The notes beneath the pieces were generated by a model. It was not told where the DNA came from, ran no database searches, and saw only the letters and a list, made by a program, of their open reading frames with translations. Below are positions 20,060-28,118 of a DNA stretch of 64,000 nt, piece after piece. Numbering within the stretch: position 1 is the first letter of the stretch; each line of letters begins with the position of its first letter. A program made the translations under genes and the position numbers. The stretch lies in the NCBI GenBank assembly GCA_946480015.1, contig CAMLIL010000016.1, positions 1 through 64,000 on the forward strand, written 5' to 3'. This stretch comes from an uncultured Oxalobacteraceae bacterium. GTDB taxonomy: Bacteria > Pseudomonadota > Gammaproteobacteria > Burkholderiales > Burkholderiaceae.

Positions 20060-21181
20060 TCAGTCCGTAACTTCGAATGCGCCCGTCAACGCGGCCAGCT
20101 TGTGCGGCGCCGCGCCAACGGCCGGACGCGCCGCCGGACCGTTGTGCTCCAGGCGCGCGCGCACTTGCGCCAGATAGTCGGCGCGCATCTTGCGCAGGAT
20201 GAAGTCGCGGAAATTAGCCTGTTCGAGATCGTGCCAGGCCGTCTGTTTGACGCCGGCCGAGCGCGTACGGGCAGCCTCGAACGCAGCCTCGGCGATGGTC
20301 GCATCGGCCGCCGTCATCAGCTCGTAACCGTAGCGGCGCATCTCGTCCTGGGTCAGCGTCTCGATCACACGGATGTCCTCGGTCGACAGCTGGTGCTTGA
20401 ACTTGTCCGCGTTGGCCGCAATGGGCGCAAAACAGTTCGATTGCCACAACGCCGACAGCTTGGCGATCTGGCGCGCTTCCGGGGAGTGCGCGACGTCGAG
20501 CATCTGCGGCAGAAATTCGATGCCGAGGAAACTGCAGATCGCTTTCAGGGTCGACTCCTGATCGGCAAGGAAATCCTCGTACCGGATCGTCAGCACACGC
20601 TCGGGATAGTGCGCCACCAGCGTCCGGGCGGCACGATGTGCGTCGGCCCAGGTGCGGGCATTGAGCGTGCTGTCGAAGTCGTGGATGATGGCGCGGTTCA
20701 TCGATGCGACCTGGGCGCGCGGATCGCGCACGACGTTTATGAACAGCATGTCCGGGAACAAGCGCATCAGCTCATCGGCGTAATGCACGCTGTCGAGCGA
20801 CTTGTCCATCACGATCCGCGCCCCCTGCTGCTCGCCCGAGCGCAGCAACAGTTCCCACACGATGCGGTGCACGCTGCGCGGCTCGTGCCGGATGCTCTCG
20901 AAGATCTCGACCGGATCGAACACGATGCCCGGCCACTTGACCATGCTCACCGCCTGCAGGCCGACCACGTCGACGACCAGCCGGAAATAGGCGCGGTCGT
21001 CCTCCAGGTCGCCGTACAGCGGCACCAGCGGCACGAAGTCGACGATGTGCAGAGGATACGGCGAGTAGAACTCGGGGTTGAAATTCAGGCGCAGCCGCAA
21101 CGCGTGGCTGCCGCAACGGCGCAGCGGGATCATCATTAACGGACGCGGACGTTTATTCTCTTCTGTCTTGCTCGACTCCAT
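20060..21181 (-). CDS. PAPS-dependent sulfotransferase family protein
   Basis: A 373-residue cytosolic sulfotransferase-fold protein, predicted to move sulfate from PAPS to an alcohol or amine on an unknown acceptor. The 5'-phosphosulfate loop is near residues 19-29 (PLRRCGSHALR). The 3'-phosphate motif is VVRDPRAQVASMNR (about 167-180). RYEDFLADQESTLKAICSFL is typical of the family. ATG 21181 is preceded by GAGGAGG, which fixes the start; the frame stays open upstream but only as a shadow of the transporter gene. It is the last gene of a four-gene operon that begins with APS kinase, which makes its co-substrate. Confidence 0.85.
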   Translation of the reverse strand: MESSKTEENKRPRPLMMIPLRRCGSHALRLRLNFNPEFYSPYPLHIVDFVPLVPLYGDLEDDRAYFRLVVDVVGLQAVSMVKWPGIVFDPVEIFESIRHEPRSVHRIVWELLLRSGEQQGARIVMDKSLDSVHYADELMRLFPDMLFINVVRDPRAQVASMNRAIIHDFDSTLNARTWADAHRAARTLVAHYPERVLTIRYEDFLADQESTLKAICSFLGIEFLPQMLDVAHSPEARQIAKLSALWQSNCFAPIAANADKFKHQLSTEDIRVIETLTQDEMRRYGYELMTAADATIAEAAFEAARTRSAGVKQTAWHDLEQANFRDFILRKMRADYLAQVRARLEHNGPAARPAVGAAPHKLAALTGAFEVTD

Positions 21182-21192
21182 GCTTCCCCTCC

Positions 21193-22371
21193 TCAAAGTA
21201 AAACGCAACCAATCAAACCGCACAGCGGCACTACCCACACCGCCTCGATGCGCCAGCGCAGCAGCATCACAAGCGCCAACGCGAACAGCAGCGGCGACAA
21301 CCAGACCGGCGCCGCCGTCATGCCGACGGTGAACGCCGCAGCGATCACCAGGCCGGCCACGGCCGCGCGCACGGCGCGCAGGGCCGCCTGCACGCCTGGC
21401 GCCGCCTTCAGGCGCTGCAGGCCATGTGCGCAAGCGACCATCAGCACGGCGGGCGGGCCGAACACCCCGGCGGTGGCCGCGGCCGCGCCGGCCACGCCGC
21501 CGGCCTTGAATCCGATAAAGGCTGAGCTGATCAGCACCGGGCCGGGCGTGACCTGGGTCATCGCCATCGCATCGATGAACTCGCGCCGCGTCACCCAGCC
21601 ATAGCCATCGACCACGGCGTGCTGCAACAGCGGAATGGAGACATAGCCGCCGCCGAACATCAGCAGACTCATGCCGGCAAACGCGCCGAACAGCTTGAGC
21701 TGCAAGGCGCCGGCGCCGAACAGCGGCAGCAGCGCCATGGGCATCGCCACCAGCACGCCGGCCGTGGTGCGCGGCGCCGGCGCGGGCGTTGGCGCGACCG
21801 GCGCAACGGCGCCGGGTGCGGCGGCGCGGAACCATGCACTGCCGATCAGCCCAGCGGCGACGATGATGGCCGGTGTCACCAGAGCGCCAGGCGCCACCAG
21901 CGGCAACAGCGCGGCGGCGCCGGTCAGCAGCGCTTCCCGCCACCCCTGCACGCAGGTGCGGCACATGCGCCAGGCGGCAGCCAATACGACCGCGGCGACC
22001 GCCGGGACGATCCCCTGGAAGACGCGCTCCACCATGGGCAGATGCCCCCAGCGCAGATACAGCGCGGTCAGCGTCACCATCAACAGGAAGGCCGGCAGCA
22101 CGGCCGCGCACACGCACACGCATGCGCCGCTCACGCCGCGCAGCCGGTAGCCGACGTAGGCCACGGTGTTGATCGCCATCGGGCCCGGCAGGATCGAGGC
22201 GAGCGTGAAGCCGTCCAGCACATCGTGATCGCTCAGCCAGCGGCGCCGCGTCACGACGGCGTTCTGCACCAGCGACACCATCGTCATGTAGCCGCCGAAA
22301 CTGGTGCAGGCGATGCGCAGAAACAGTCCGCACAGGGCCAGCAGCGACGGAGCGCGGGCCTCAGCCTGCAT
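21193..22371 (-). CDS. chrA: ChrA-family chromate/anion transporter (two-domain)
   Basis: A 392-residue inner-membrane protein of the CHR superfamily. Both homologous halves are present, each with the family hallmarks: FLRIACTSFGGY and LASILPGPMAINTVAYVGY in the first, FGGGYVSIPLLQH and QVTPGPVLISSAFIGF in the second. Known members export chromate, a sulfate analogue. ATG 22371 overlaps the end of the phosphoesterase gene by 11 bp, so translation is coupled. Placed between PAPS-making and PAPS-using genes, it may instead handle sulfate or another oxyanion; that is inference. A simple chromate-resistance role would not explain the neighbours. Confidence 0.88.
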   Translation of the reverse strand: MQAEARAPSLLALCGLFLRIACTSFGGYMTMVSLVQNAVVTRRRWLSDHDVLDGFTLASILPGPMAINTVAYVGYRLRGVSGACVCVCAAVLPAFLLMVTLTALYLRWGHLPMVERVFQGIVPAVAAVVLAAAWRMCRTCVQGWREALLTGAAALLPLVAPGALVTPAIIVAAGLIGSAWFRAAAPGAVAPVAPTPAPAPRTTAGVLVAMPMALLPLFGAGALQLKLFGAFAGMSLLMFGGGYVSIPLLQHAVVDGYGWVTRREFIDAMAMTQVTPGPVLISSAFIGFKAGGVAGAAAATAGVFGPPAVLMVACAHGLQRLKAAPGVQAALRAVRAAVAGLVIAAAFTVGMTAAPVWLSPLLFALALVMLLRWRIEAVWVVPLCGLIGCVLL

Positions 22372-23356
22372 GCGCCGCTGCGCTGAAGTATTCGGAAAAG
22401 CTGCGCACGAAATGCTCGACATCGGCGGCCGGCAGGCGGTTGATTCCTGCCGCCGCGCGCCGCCCCCCGCCGCTGGCAAAGCCGGCGCACAAGTCATTGG
22501 CCGCGCGTTCCAGCGGTTTGCCCGAACGCACGCTGACTACGAAGGAGCCGTCCGTGTTCTCGGTCAGCACGGCGAACGAGCGCGCGCCGTCGTTGGCCGC
22601 CAGCCGGTTCGCGAACATGCCCGACACGCGCCGCGCCCAAGGCGCATTGGGCAGCATGTAGATCTCGCCATGGGTCCAGCGCCATTGCGCGTGCAGCGCG
22701 TTCATGTGCACCGCGTCGTCGCGATAACCATCGGCCAGCAGGCGGTAGAGCGGCTCGGAGCTGATGAATTCGAGCGGATCGGTGTACTGGTGCAGCACGC
22801 GATACAGTGTTTCGGGCGCGACGTGGAGGTCCTCGACGCGCTCCCCGTAAGCGTTATAGTTCAGCATGCTGCCCAGTTCGGCCAGGCTGGCGACGCGGCT
22901 CTCGGACCACCCCATGGCAGTGGCAAGCGCGCGCGCAGGCCCTGCCAGGTTGTCGCCAAAAGCGGCGGCCACGGCCCATTCACGAAAGCGGCCCTCGAGA
23001 TGGATGTCGACCAGCAGGCTGGTACAGACGTCCGGCGCATCGTTCCAGAACAGGCGCAGGTGCGGATGCGGGAATGCGTGGCGCGCCGCATGGTGGTCGA
23101 ACCAGGTCACCCGTGCGCCCGCGTCGAGGATCCGGCGTAGCGGCGCGGCGTTGGCATCGAGCGACACGTCGAACACCATCACCTCGGCCGCGTGCTCGCA
23201 TGCAATGCGCTGCAACAGCTCGACGTCACGCTTGACGCCGGTGATCAGGCGGGTGTCTTCCGGATAGGCCAGGCGCCATTGATGCAAGGCGCAGATGCCA
23301 TCGGCGTCGCCGTTAAAGACATCGTAGGCTGTCCGCGCATCGCCCGCGCACGTCAT
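22361..23356 (-). CDS. DHH/DHHA1 phosphoesterase (NrnA/pAp-phosphatase-like)
   Basis: A 331-residue DHH-superfamily phosphoesterase. Metal motifs are FNGDADGICAL (Asp17, Asp19) and WFDHHAA (DHH at 87-89). The C-terminal DHHA1 part has SGGGRRAAAGI, where NrnA/RecJ relatives usually carry GGGH, so the canonical His is replaced by Arg. The start ATG overlaps the cysC stop (ATGA). Known relatives hydrolyse nanoRNA and 3'-phosphoadenosine 5'-phosphate (pAp), the by-product of sulfotransferases. With APS kinase and a sulfotransferase in the same operon, pAp removal is the best guess, but the changed DHHA1 residue could alter specificity. Confidence 0.8.
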   Translation of the reverse strand: MTCAGDARTAYDVFNGDADGICALHQWRLAYPEDTRLITGVKRDVELLQRIACEHAAEVMVFDVSLDANAAPLRRILDAGARVTWFDHHAARHAFPHPHLRLFWNDAPDVCTSLLVDIHLEGRFREWAVAAAFGDNLAGPARALATAMGWSESRVASLAELGSMLNYNAYGERVEDLHVAPETLYRVLHQYTDPLEFISSEPLYRLLADGYRDDAVHMNALHAQWRWTHGEIYMLPNAPWARRVSGMFANRLAANDGARSFAVLTENTDGSFVVSVRSGKPLERAANDLCAGFASGGGRRAAAGINRLPAADVEHFVRSFSEYFSAAAHAG

Positions 23357-24003
23357 GCATGCACCGGGCGATGGGCCAGGTGGTCGTACAGCATGCGCGT
23401 CGCCAGTTCGATCGGAACGACGCCAGTGTCGATTTCGAGTGCTGGTGCCTCCGGCGCCTCGTAGGGCGCCGAGATGCCGGTGAAGTCCGCAATCTGGCCG
23501 GCGCGGGCGCGCGCGTACAGGCCTTTGGGATCGCGCGATTCGCACACCTTCACGCTCGTGCTGACGTGCACTTCCACGAAGCGCGACTCGCCGATGATCG
23601 CGCGCGCCATCTCGCGGTCCTCGCGCAGCGGCGAAATGAAGGCGGTGACCACGATCAGGCCAGCCTCATTCATGAGACGCGCGACTTCGGCGGTGCGCCG
23701 GATGTTTTCGCGGCGGTCGGAAGCGGAGAACCCGAGATCGCGATTGAGATGGTGGCGGATGTTGTCACCGTCGAGAACGAAGCCTGGGTGGCCGCAGTCG
23801 AGCAGCATTTTCTCCAGTTCGTACGCAAGCGTTGATTTTCCGGCGCCCGACAAACCCGTTAACCAGACTGTGGACGGCGCGTGGCCGAATTGCCGCTGCC
23901 GGTGGTCCGCGGTCACCTTGCCGGCGTGCCAGTAGAGGTTCGTCCCTGCCAGCGTGGGCGCAAGGACACTATTTGATTCAAGTACCACCGCGGTGTTGCT
24001 CAT
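23353..24003 (-). CDS. cysC: Adenylyl-sulfate (APS) kinase
   Basis: A 216-residue cytosolic kinase converting APS and ATP to PAPS, the universal sulfate donor. It has the Walker A GLSGAGKST (residues 49-57), DGDNIRHHLNRDLGFS, RRENIRRTAEVARLM, FISPLREDREMAR and the family's KGLYARARAGQIADFTG. It is a stand-alone CysC, not a CysN-CysC fusion. The start ATG 24003 has CGGAGG upstream. It is the first gene of the operon with the DHH phosphoesterase, transporter and sulfotransferase, so its PAPS is probably meant for sulfation rather than cysteine synthesis. CysD/CysN are not in the window. Confidence 0.95.
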   Translation of the reverse strand: MSNTAVVLESNSVLAPTLAGTNLYWHAGKVTADHRQRQFGHAPSTVWLTGLSGAGKSTLAYELEKMLLDCGHPGFVLDGDNIRHHLNRDLGFSASDRRENIRRTAEVARLMNEAGLIVVTAFISPLREDREMARAIIGESRFVEVHVSTSVKVCESRDPKGLYARARAGQIADFTGISAPYEAPEAPALEIDTGVVPIELATRMLYDHLAHRPVHA

Positions 24004-24497
24004 CGTCGATCCTCCGTGAACAGCATTCTTTTGACCGCAAGACTTTTCGCCGCGCAAGCAGCCTGGGGCCAGACATTCCTGGGCAGACAAACTCCCCAGG
24101 TACCACAAGGGCCAGCTCGGCGGATGAACATTCCCATCCAGCGAACTGGCTGCATCTTGGGAGCGTGAGGCGAGATCGAGGTGCTCGACGCAATGTGCGC
24201 CGGCGCCATCCTCACGCTGTCGGTGCCGCGCGACGCTTATATTCGCTGTGCGCATGTTCTTATGCGCGGTCACCTGTCGATGCACTATAGCAAACAGTTG
24301 CGATTAAGAAAACATGAAAATAGAGATATTTTTGCCTTTTATTTCTTCGAATTGATTGGCTGGTGCGGGGGGCGGGAGAATTGAAATTGCAACTCGGAAC
24401 TCATTGATTCTACAGCGGAATAGTCGTGGATAATCTCGCAGCGTAGCACTGAAGAGCTCGCTCTATCTGTGCTGGCCGTGATAGAATTTTCGCCCTT
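24004..24497. other. Intergenic region: cysC leader and tRNA upstream
   Basis: About 494 bp between the minus-strand cysC operon and the plus-strand tRNA. Seen in it: alternative hairpins at 24062-24100 (minus-strand sense), a TATAGT -10-like hexamer on the minus strand at 24285-24290, an AT-rich block near 24300-24360, and TAGAAT at 24482-24487, a fitting -10 for the tRNA. No protein gene is supported. Confidence 0.5.
24062..24100 (-). promoter_or_regulatory. Mutually exclusive hairpins in the cysC leader
   Basis: In the cysC-sense strand a 5' arm CCTGGGG can pair with CCCAGG (11-base loop) or with a more distal CCCCAGG. The two 3' arms lie in an imperfect direct repeat (TGTCTG-CC-CAGG). 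Only one pairing can form at a time, an arrangement seen in attenuators. No poly-U follows directly, so control of translation or chance are both possible. Confidence 0.3.
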
Positions 24498-24573
24498 GGC
24501 CTGGTAGCTCAGTCGGTAGAGCAGAGGATTGAAAATCCTTGTGTCGGTGGTTCGATTCCGCCCCGGGCCACCA
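24498..24573 (+). tRNA. tRNA-Phe (GAA)
   Basis: A 76-nt cloverleaf with acceptor GGCCTGG/CCGGGCC, D-loop AGCTCAGTCGGTAGAGC, anticodon arm GAGGA-TTGAAAA-TCCTT (anticodon GAA), T-arm GGTTCGATTCC and encoded CCA. A -10-like TAGAAT ends 10 bp before the 5' end. A terminator hairpin follows at 24589. Its 3' half is repeated exactly at 27862. Confidence 0.97.
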
Positions 24574-24577
24574 AGAA
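24529..24577 (+). repeat. Left copy of 49-bp direct repeat (3' part of tRNA-Phe)
   Basis: Bases from the anticodon loop to four bases past the CCA are identical to 27862-27910, 3333 bp away. Repeats of a tRNA 3' end are the classic mark of integration into a tRNA gene (attL/attR). Confidence 0.9.
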
Positions 24578-24588
24578 CATCGTTCACG

Positions 24589-24620
24589 AAACGCCAACCA
24601 TCATCGGTTGGCGTTTGTGT
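24589..24620 (+). terminator. Terminator of tRNA-Phe
   Basis: Stem AAACGCCAACC / GGTTGGCGTTT with a T-rich tail (GTGTTTGTG), 15 bp after the tRNA CCA. Its stem matches the terminators at 20009 and 27921. Confidence 0.8.
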
Positions 24621-24878
24621 TTGTGGAGCTTGTAGTCCTCGTGTCCGGTCTATTTCCGGCCCGTCATCCTCCAGCCACACAACCATCCGAATCGTCCAAC
24701 CGTCCAGAGTCAGCAATTTACAGGGTAAGCTCTTCACAATAGATTTTGTGACGTGTGCAATTTGTAAAGTCCATCGGGCATGGAAGGTGGTCTGCTGACT
24801 GTGTGAAGCCGTCGTGGACTTTCCAGTTACGGAGCTTAAGCCCCACTTCGGTTGCCGCGCGATTTCATCGAGGACACC
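24621..24878. other. Spacer after tRNA-Phe
   Basis: No gene seen. The first about 100 bp resemble the sequence behind the partial tRNA at 27952-28040 (both contain GTGTC.GGTC.ATTTCC and later CGAATCGTC.AAC), so the duplication reaches past the tRNA and terminator, though diverged. Confidence 0.5.
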
Positions 24879-25763
24879 CTATCGGGCCGGAATGGTGAAC
24901 GTTCCGTCGGGATACAAATCGCACATAAACTCCACGAAGGCCCGGACTTTGGGACTCTGCAAACGGCGCGACGTATGCAGCACCCAAAGTTCCACCTCAT
25001 CGCTGGCGATGCCCCATGTCACCAGCGCCCCTGTCTCCAGCAGATTCCCAACCAGCGACTGCGGCAGCATGGCCGCTCCGGCGCCGGCGGCGATGGCATC
25101 GCGAACCATCAGCAGCGATGACAACCGTAAGACCGGCCGGGGTAGGACGGTGAACTGACCGTTACGGACCGGCCAGACATCGCCTTCGCGATAGGTGGGA
25201 GTAACCACGGCCGGCACCGGAAACGGTTCATCGCCACGCCCCTTCGGCATCTGAATGGATGGCGCGGCCGCCAGCATCATACGGTCCCTGGCAAAGCAGC
25301 GGCCGACCAGGTTGCTGTCCTTGGCCGGATTGATGCGAATGGCGACGTCGAAATGCTCATCGATCAAATTGACCAATCGGTCCTCCGCCACGACTTCGAT
25401 TTGCACTTCCGGATAGCGCGCCAGAAACCGGGCGGCGATCCACCCCAGTGCCATCTGCGAAAACAGCAGCGGCGCCGCGATGCGCAGACGGCCGCGTGGC
25501 GTGGCAAGGCCATCCCGCGCCGCCGCCACCGCTTCGACAAGCTCATGCATCGCCCCCTGCGTCCTGCTCAGCAGCAGATGGCCGGCTTCGGTCAATTCCA
25601 GGCTGCGCGTGCCGCGCTCGATCAGACGAATGCCCAGCGCCTCTTCGAGATCGGCGACGCGCCGTGACAGCGTCGCCTTGGACCTGCCGCTGGCGCGGCT
25701 GGCCTTTCCAAAACCGCCGTGCGCGGTGACCAATTGGAAGTCTCCAAGAGCATTCAGATCCAT
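24879..25763 (-). CDS. LysR-type transcriptional regulator
   Basis: A 294-residue regulator with an N-terminal winged HTH (FQLVTAHGGFGKASRASG then KATLSRRVADLEEALGIRL) and a LysR substrate-binding domain (LRIAAPLLFSQMALGWIAARF, VAIRINPAKDSNLVGRCF). It reads away from an oxidoreductase/NmrA pair, and LysR regulators usually control such divergent neighbours. The intergenic region is 105 bp and AT-rich with GTGTCTC and GTGTCC direct elements near 25764-25792 that could be part of its site. Confidence 0.93.
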   Translation of the reverse strand: MDLNALGDFQLVTAHGGFGKASRASGRSKATLSRRVADLEEALGIRLIERGTRSLELTEAGHLLLSRTQGAMHELVEAVAAARDGLATPRGRLRIAAPLLFSQMALGWIAARFLARYPEVQIEVVAEDRLVNLIDEHFDVAIRINPAKDSNLVGRCFARDRMMLAAAPSIQMPKGRGDEPFPVPAVVTPTYREGDVWPVRNGQFTVLPRPVLRLSSLLMVRDAIAAGAGAAMLPQSLVGNLLETGALVTWGIASDEVELWVLHTSRRLQSPKVRAFVEFMCDLYPDGTFTIPAR

Positions 25764-25868
25764 TGTGTCTCATTTTTAAAACGAAGTGTCCATATTTTAG
25801 AGTCTTCGCAAGTTATTTGAAACCCTTTACTGTGTGGTCCATACCAACCCGACATCCAAGGAATTTTT

Positions 25869-26801
25869 ATGAATACCGCACGCGCATTACTGTTGACCGA
25901 ATACGGCGGCCTCGAAGCCATCAAGGTTTCTTCCATCGACGCGCCAGTGGCGGGACCGGGCCAGGTATTGGTCCGCGTTTACGCCGCCGGTGTGAATGGG
26001 CTGGACTGGAAGGTCCGCGAAGGCTATGTCCGCGATGCCTTCCCGCTACAACTGCCGACCATCCTCGGCATTGAACTTGCCGGCGTGGTGGAGGCCGTGG
26101 GTGCAGATGTCACCCGACTGCGCAAAGGCGATCGAGTGATGGGCTCGCTTGGCGGCTTGGGGGCTTATGCCGACTTGGTCGCGGTGAATGAAGCCAATCT
26201 TGCCCTGGTACCCGACTCGCTCGACTTCGTGCAGGCCGCAGCCCTTCCCGTCGCATCGGTGGCGGCGTGGCAAAGCCTCCACTTCGCTGGCCCGATCCGT
26301 GCTGGCCAGCGCATCCTCATCCACGGCGCGGCGGGTGGCTTGGGCGGCTTCGCAGTGCAGTATGCGCATCAAGCCGGCGCCGTGGTGTATGCCGCCGCAC
26401 TCGACAGCCATATCGCGTATGTCCGCAGCCTGGGTGCTGATCACGTCGTGGCCTACGACAAGGAGCAATTTGAGGGCGCTATCTGCAACATCGACCTGGT
26501 GCTCGACTATATCGGTGGCGAAGTGCTGAGCCGTTCATGGTCGGTGCTAGCCGAAGATGGCGCCGTCGTCAGCACCGCATCACCAGCCATCCTGGCGAAC
26601 ACCCCGGCCGGGCGTCGCGGCCTCTGGTTCATGAACACGCCGGACGCCGCGCGGCTGCAAATCATCGCCGAGGACGTGGCGCGCGGACGCTTGCAATCCA
26701 AGGTCCGCGTCGTTGTGGATTTCGACGAACTGCCTGCGGCAATCGAGCGCAACCGCCTTCAGCCACAACTCGGCAAGACCGTAGTGAAGTTTTTCAACTA
26801 A
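25869..26801 (+). CDS. Zinc-independent MDR-family NADP oxidoreductase (quinone reductase-like)
   Basis: A 310-residue medium-chain dehydrogenase/reductase. N-terminal GroES-like domain: VAGPGQVLVRVYAAGVNGLD, PTILGIELAGVVEAVGADV. Rossmann domain: ILIHGAAGGLGGFAVQYAHQ and VVAYDKEQFEGAI. The Cys/His zinc ligands of alcohol dehydrogenases are missing, so it resembles quinone or enone reductases using NADPH. AAGGA precedes the ATG. It is followed 40 bp later by an NmrA-like gene and faces a LysR regulator, a common electrophile/quinone-response arrangement. Substrate unknown. Confidence 0.9.
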   Translation: MNTARALLLTEYGGLEAIKVSSIDAPVAGPGQVLVRVYAAGVNGLDWKVREGYVRDAFPLQLPTILGIELAGVVEAVGADVTRLRKGDRVMGSLGGLGAYADLVAVNEANLALVPDSLDFVQAAALPVASVAAWQSLHFAGPIRAGQRILIHGAAGGLGGFAVQYAHQAGAVVYAAALDSHIAYVRSLGADHVVAYDKEQFEGAICNIDLVLDYIGGEVLSRSWSVLAEDGAVVSTASPAILANTPAGRRGLWFMNTPDAARLQIIAEDVARGRLQSKVRVVVDFDELPAAIERNRLQPQLGKTVVKFFN

Positions 26802-26841
26802 GTACCCAGACAACTAAACCCTAAGCCAAGGAGTAAATATC

Positions 26842-27711
26842 ATGACTATTCTCGTTACCGGTGCGACCGGCAATGTCGGCCGCCAAGTGGTCGAACAGCT
26901 CGTTCAACGCGGCGCCAATGTACGCGCGCTTGTCCGCGATATCTCGAAGGCCAATTTCCCGGCGGGTGTCGATGTGGTCCAGGGCGACCTGCTCGATGTC
27001 GACTCGCTGCGCAGCGCTTACTCGGGCGTCTCGACGCTGTTCCTGCTCAACGCAGTGGTGGCTGACGAGTACACCCAGGCGCTGATCGCGCTCAACGTGG
27101 CGCGCGAGGCCAGCATCAAGCGCCTTGTTTATCTATCGGTGATACACAGCGATGTCTACGTGAACGTTCCGCATTTTGCGGTCAAGTTCGGCGTGGAGCG
27201 CATGATCGAGCAGATGGGGATGAACGCAACCATCTTGCGCCCCGCCTACTTCATCAGCAACGACTTGACGATCAAGGATGTGGTGAGCGGATATGGTGTC
27301 TATCCGATGCCGATCGGCAGCAAGGGGCTGGCGATGGTCGATACGCGCGATGTTGGCGAGGTTGCGGCCATCGAGCTCCTTCGCCGCGAGCAGGCCGTCG
27401 ATCCGCTGCCGCTGGAGCGCATCAACCTGGTCGGCCCCGACACGCTGACCGGCGCCGATGTGGCCGCGATCTGGAACGAGGTGCTGGGGCGCCCGGTCAC
27501 TTATCCGGGCGACGACACCGCCGCGTTCGAGCAAAACCTGCGGCAGTTCATGCCGAGCTGGATGGCCTACGACATGCGCCTGATGAGCGAGCGTTTCCTT
27601 AGCGAAGGGATGGTTCCGGAAGCCGGGGACCGCGAGCGACTGACCGCGCTCTTGGGCCGCCCGCTCCGCTCCTATCGCGAATTCGCCGTCGGGATCGCGG
27701 CCTTGCCCTGA
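26842..27711 (+). CDS. NmrA-like NAD(P)-binding atypical SDR
   Basis: A 289-residue Rossmann protein with the glycine-rich motif VTGATGNVGRQVVEQL, DVVQGDLLDVDSLRSAYSGV, an atypical-SDR mid region (VYLSVIHSD) and the C-terminal substrate-like part TGADVAAIWNEVLGRPV. The SDR YxxxK catalytic pair is not evident, as in NmrA/HSCARG relatives that bind NADP(H) or reduce quinones. A strong AAGGAG lies before the ATG. It is probably co-transcribed with the oxidoreductase upstream. Confidence 0.9.
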   Translation: MTILVTGATGNVGRQVVEQLVQRGANVRALVRDISKANFPAGVDVVQGDLLDVDSLRSAYSGVSTLFLLNAVVADEYTQALIALNVAREASIKRLVYLSVIHSDVYVNVPHFAVKFGVERMIEQMGMNATILRPAYFISNDLTIKDVVSGYGVYPMPIGSKGLAMVDTRDVGEVAAIELLRREQAVDPLPLERINLVGPDTLTGADVAAIWNEVLGRPVTYPGDDTAAFEQNLRQFMPSWMAYDMRLMSERFLSEGMVPEAGDRERLTALLGRPLRSYREFAVGIAALP

Positions 27712-27861
27712 CCGCTCTAAGCGTTATTCTCCGCTCTGCGCAGTCCGCAGGCGGGGATATTGCGGCAGCCCCCGATCGACCGAATTCATGAAAAATGGCT
27801 GCGCGCCGGAACAACCTTTATGGCGCGCTTTTGTGGGCGTCATTCTTGCTCGGCGTTGGAC

Positions 27862-27910
27862 TTGAAAATCCTTGTGTCGGTGGTTCGATTCCGCCCCGGG
27901 CCACCAAGAA
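27862..27910 (+). repeat. Right copy of tRNA-Phe 3' half (partial tRNA, attR-like)
   Basis: Exact 49-bp copy of 24529-24577, starting in the anticodon loop and including T-arm, acceptor 3' strand and CCA. There is no 5' half in front of it, so it cannot form a tRNA. A terminator like that of the intact gene follows. Confidence 0.9.
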
Positions 27911-27920
27911 TTCTTTAGGG

Positions 27921-27951
27921 AAAACGCCAACCCGTGCAGGTTGGCGTTTTT
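27921..27951 (+). terminator. Terminator behind the partial tRNA
   Basis: Stem AAAACGCCAACC / GGTTGGCGTTTT plus T run, 11 bp after the copied tRNA end, in the same relative position as the terminator of the intact tRNA-Phe. It may stop transcription leaving the NmrA gene. Confidence 0.8.
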
Positions 27952-28118
27952 GCTTCTGAAGCAGAAAGTCTTTGTGTCGGGTCATTTCCAGTACAACTTC
28001 CGACCTCCAAACGAATCGTCGAACTGCCCGTCGCCTTAAGTTCGGGTCGCGACAGAAATATCGCGGGCCTCGACACTCTTGTTGGAACGACTGCATCGCA
28101 CGGGGCCGCGCGCGCTCG

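Noticed and set aside
20060..22333. One long minus-strand frame joining the sulfotransferase with about 380 codons upstream
   Set aside because: The upstream part is an Arg/Ala-rich shadow of the ChrA-type transporter gene in another frame. A good Shine-Dalgarno sequence and ATG at 21181 define the true start.
24339..24737. Minus-strand ORF containing RNRTTDTRIFNPLLYRLSYQ
   Set aside because: This is the well-known spurious translation of the antisense strand of tRNA-Phe; it overlaps the tRNA exactly.
27724..27930. Minus-strand ORF containing WWPGAESNHRHKDFQ
   Set aside because: Again an antisense translation of tRNA sequence, here the partial tRNA copy; not a protein gene.
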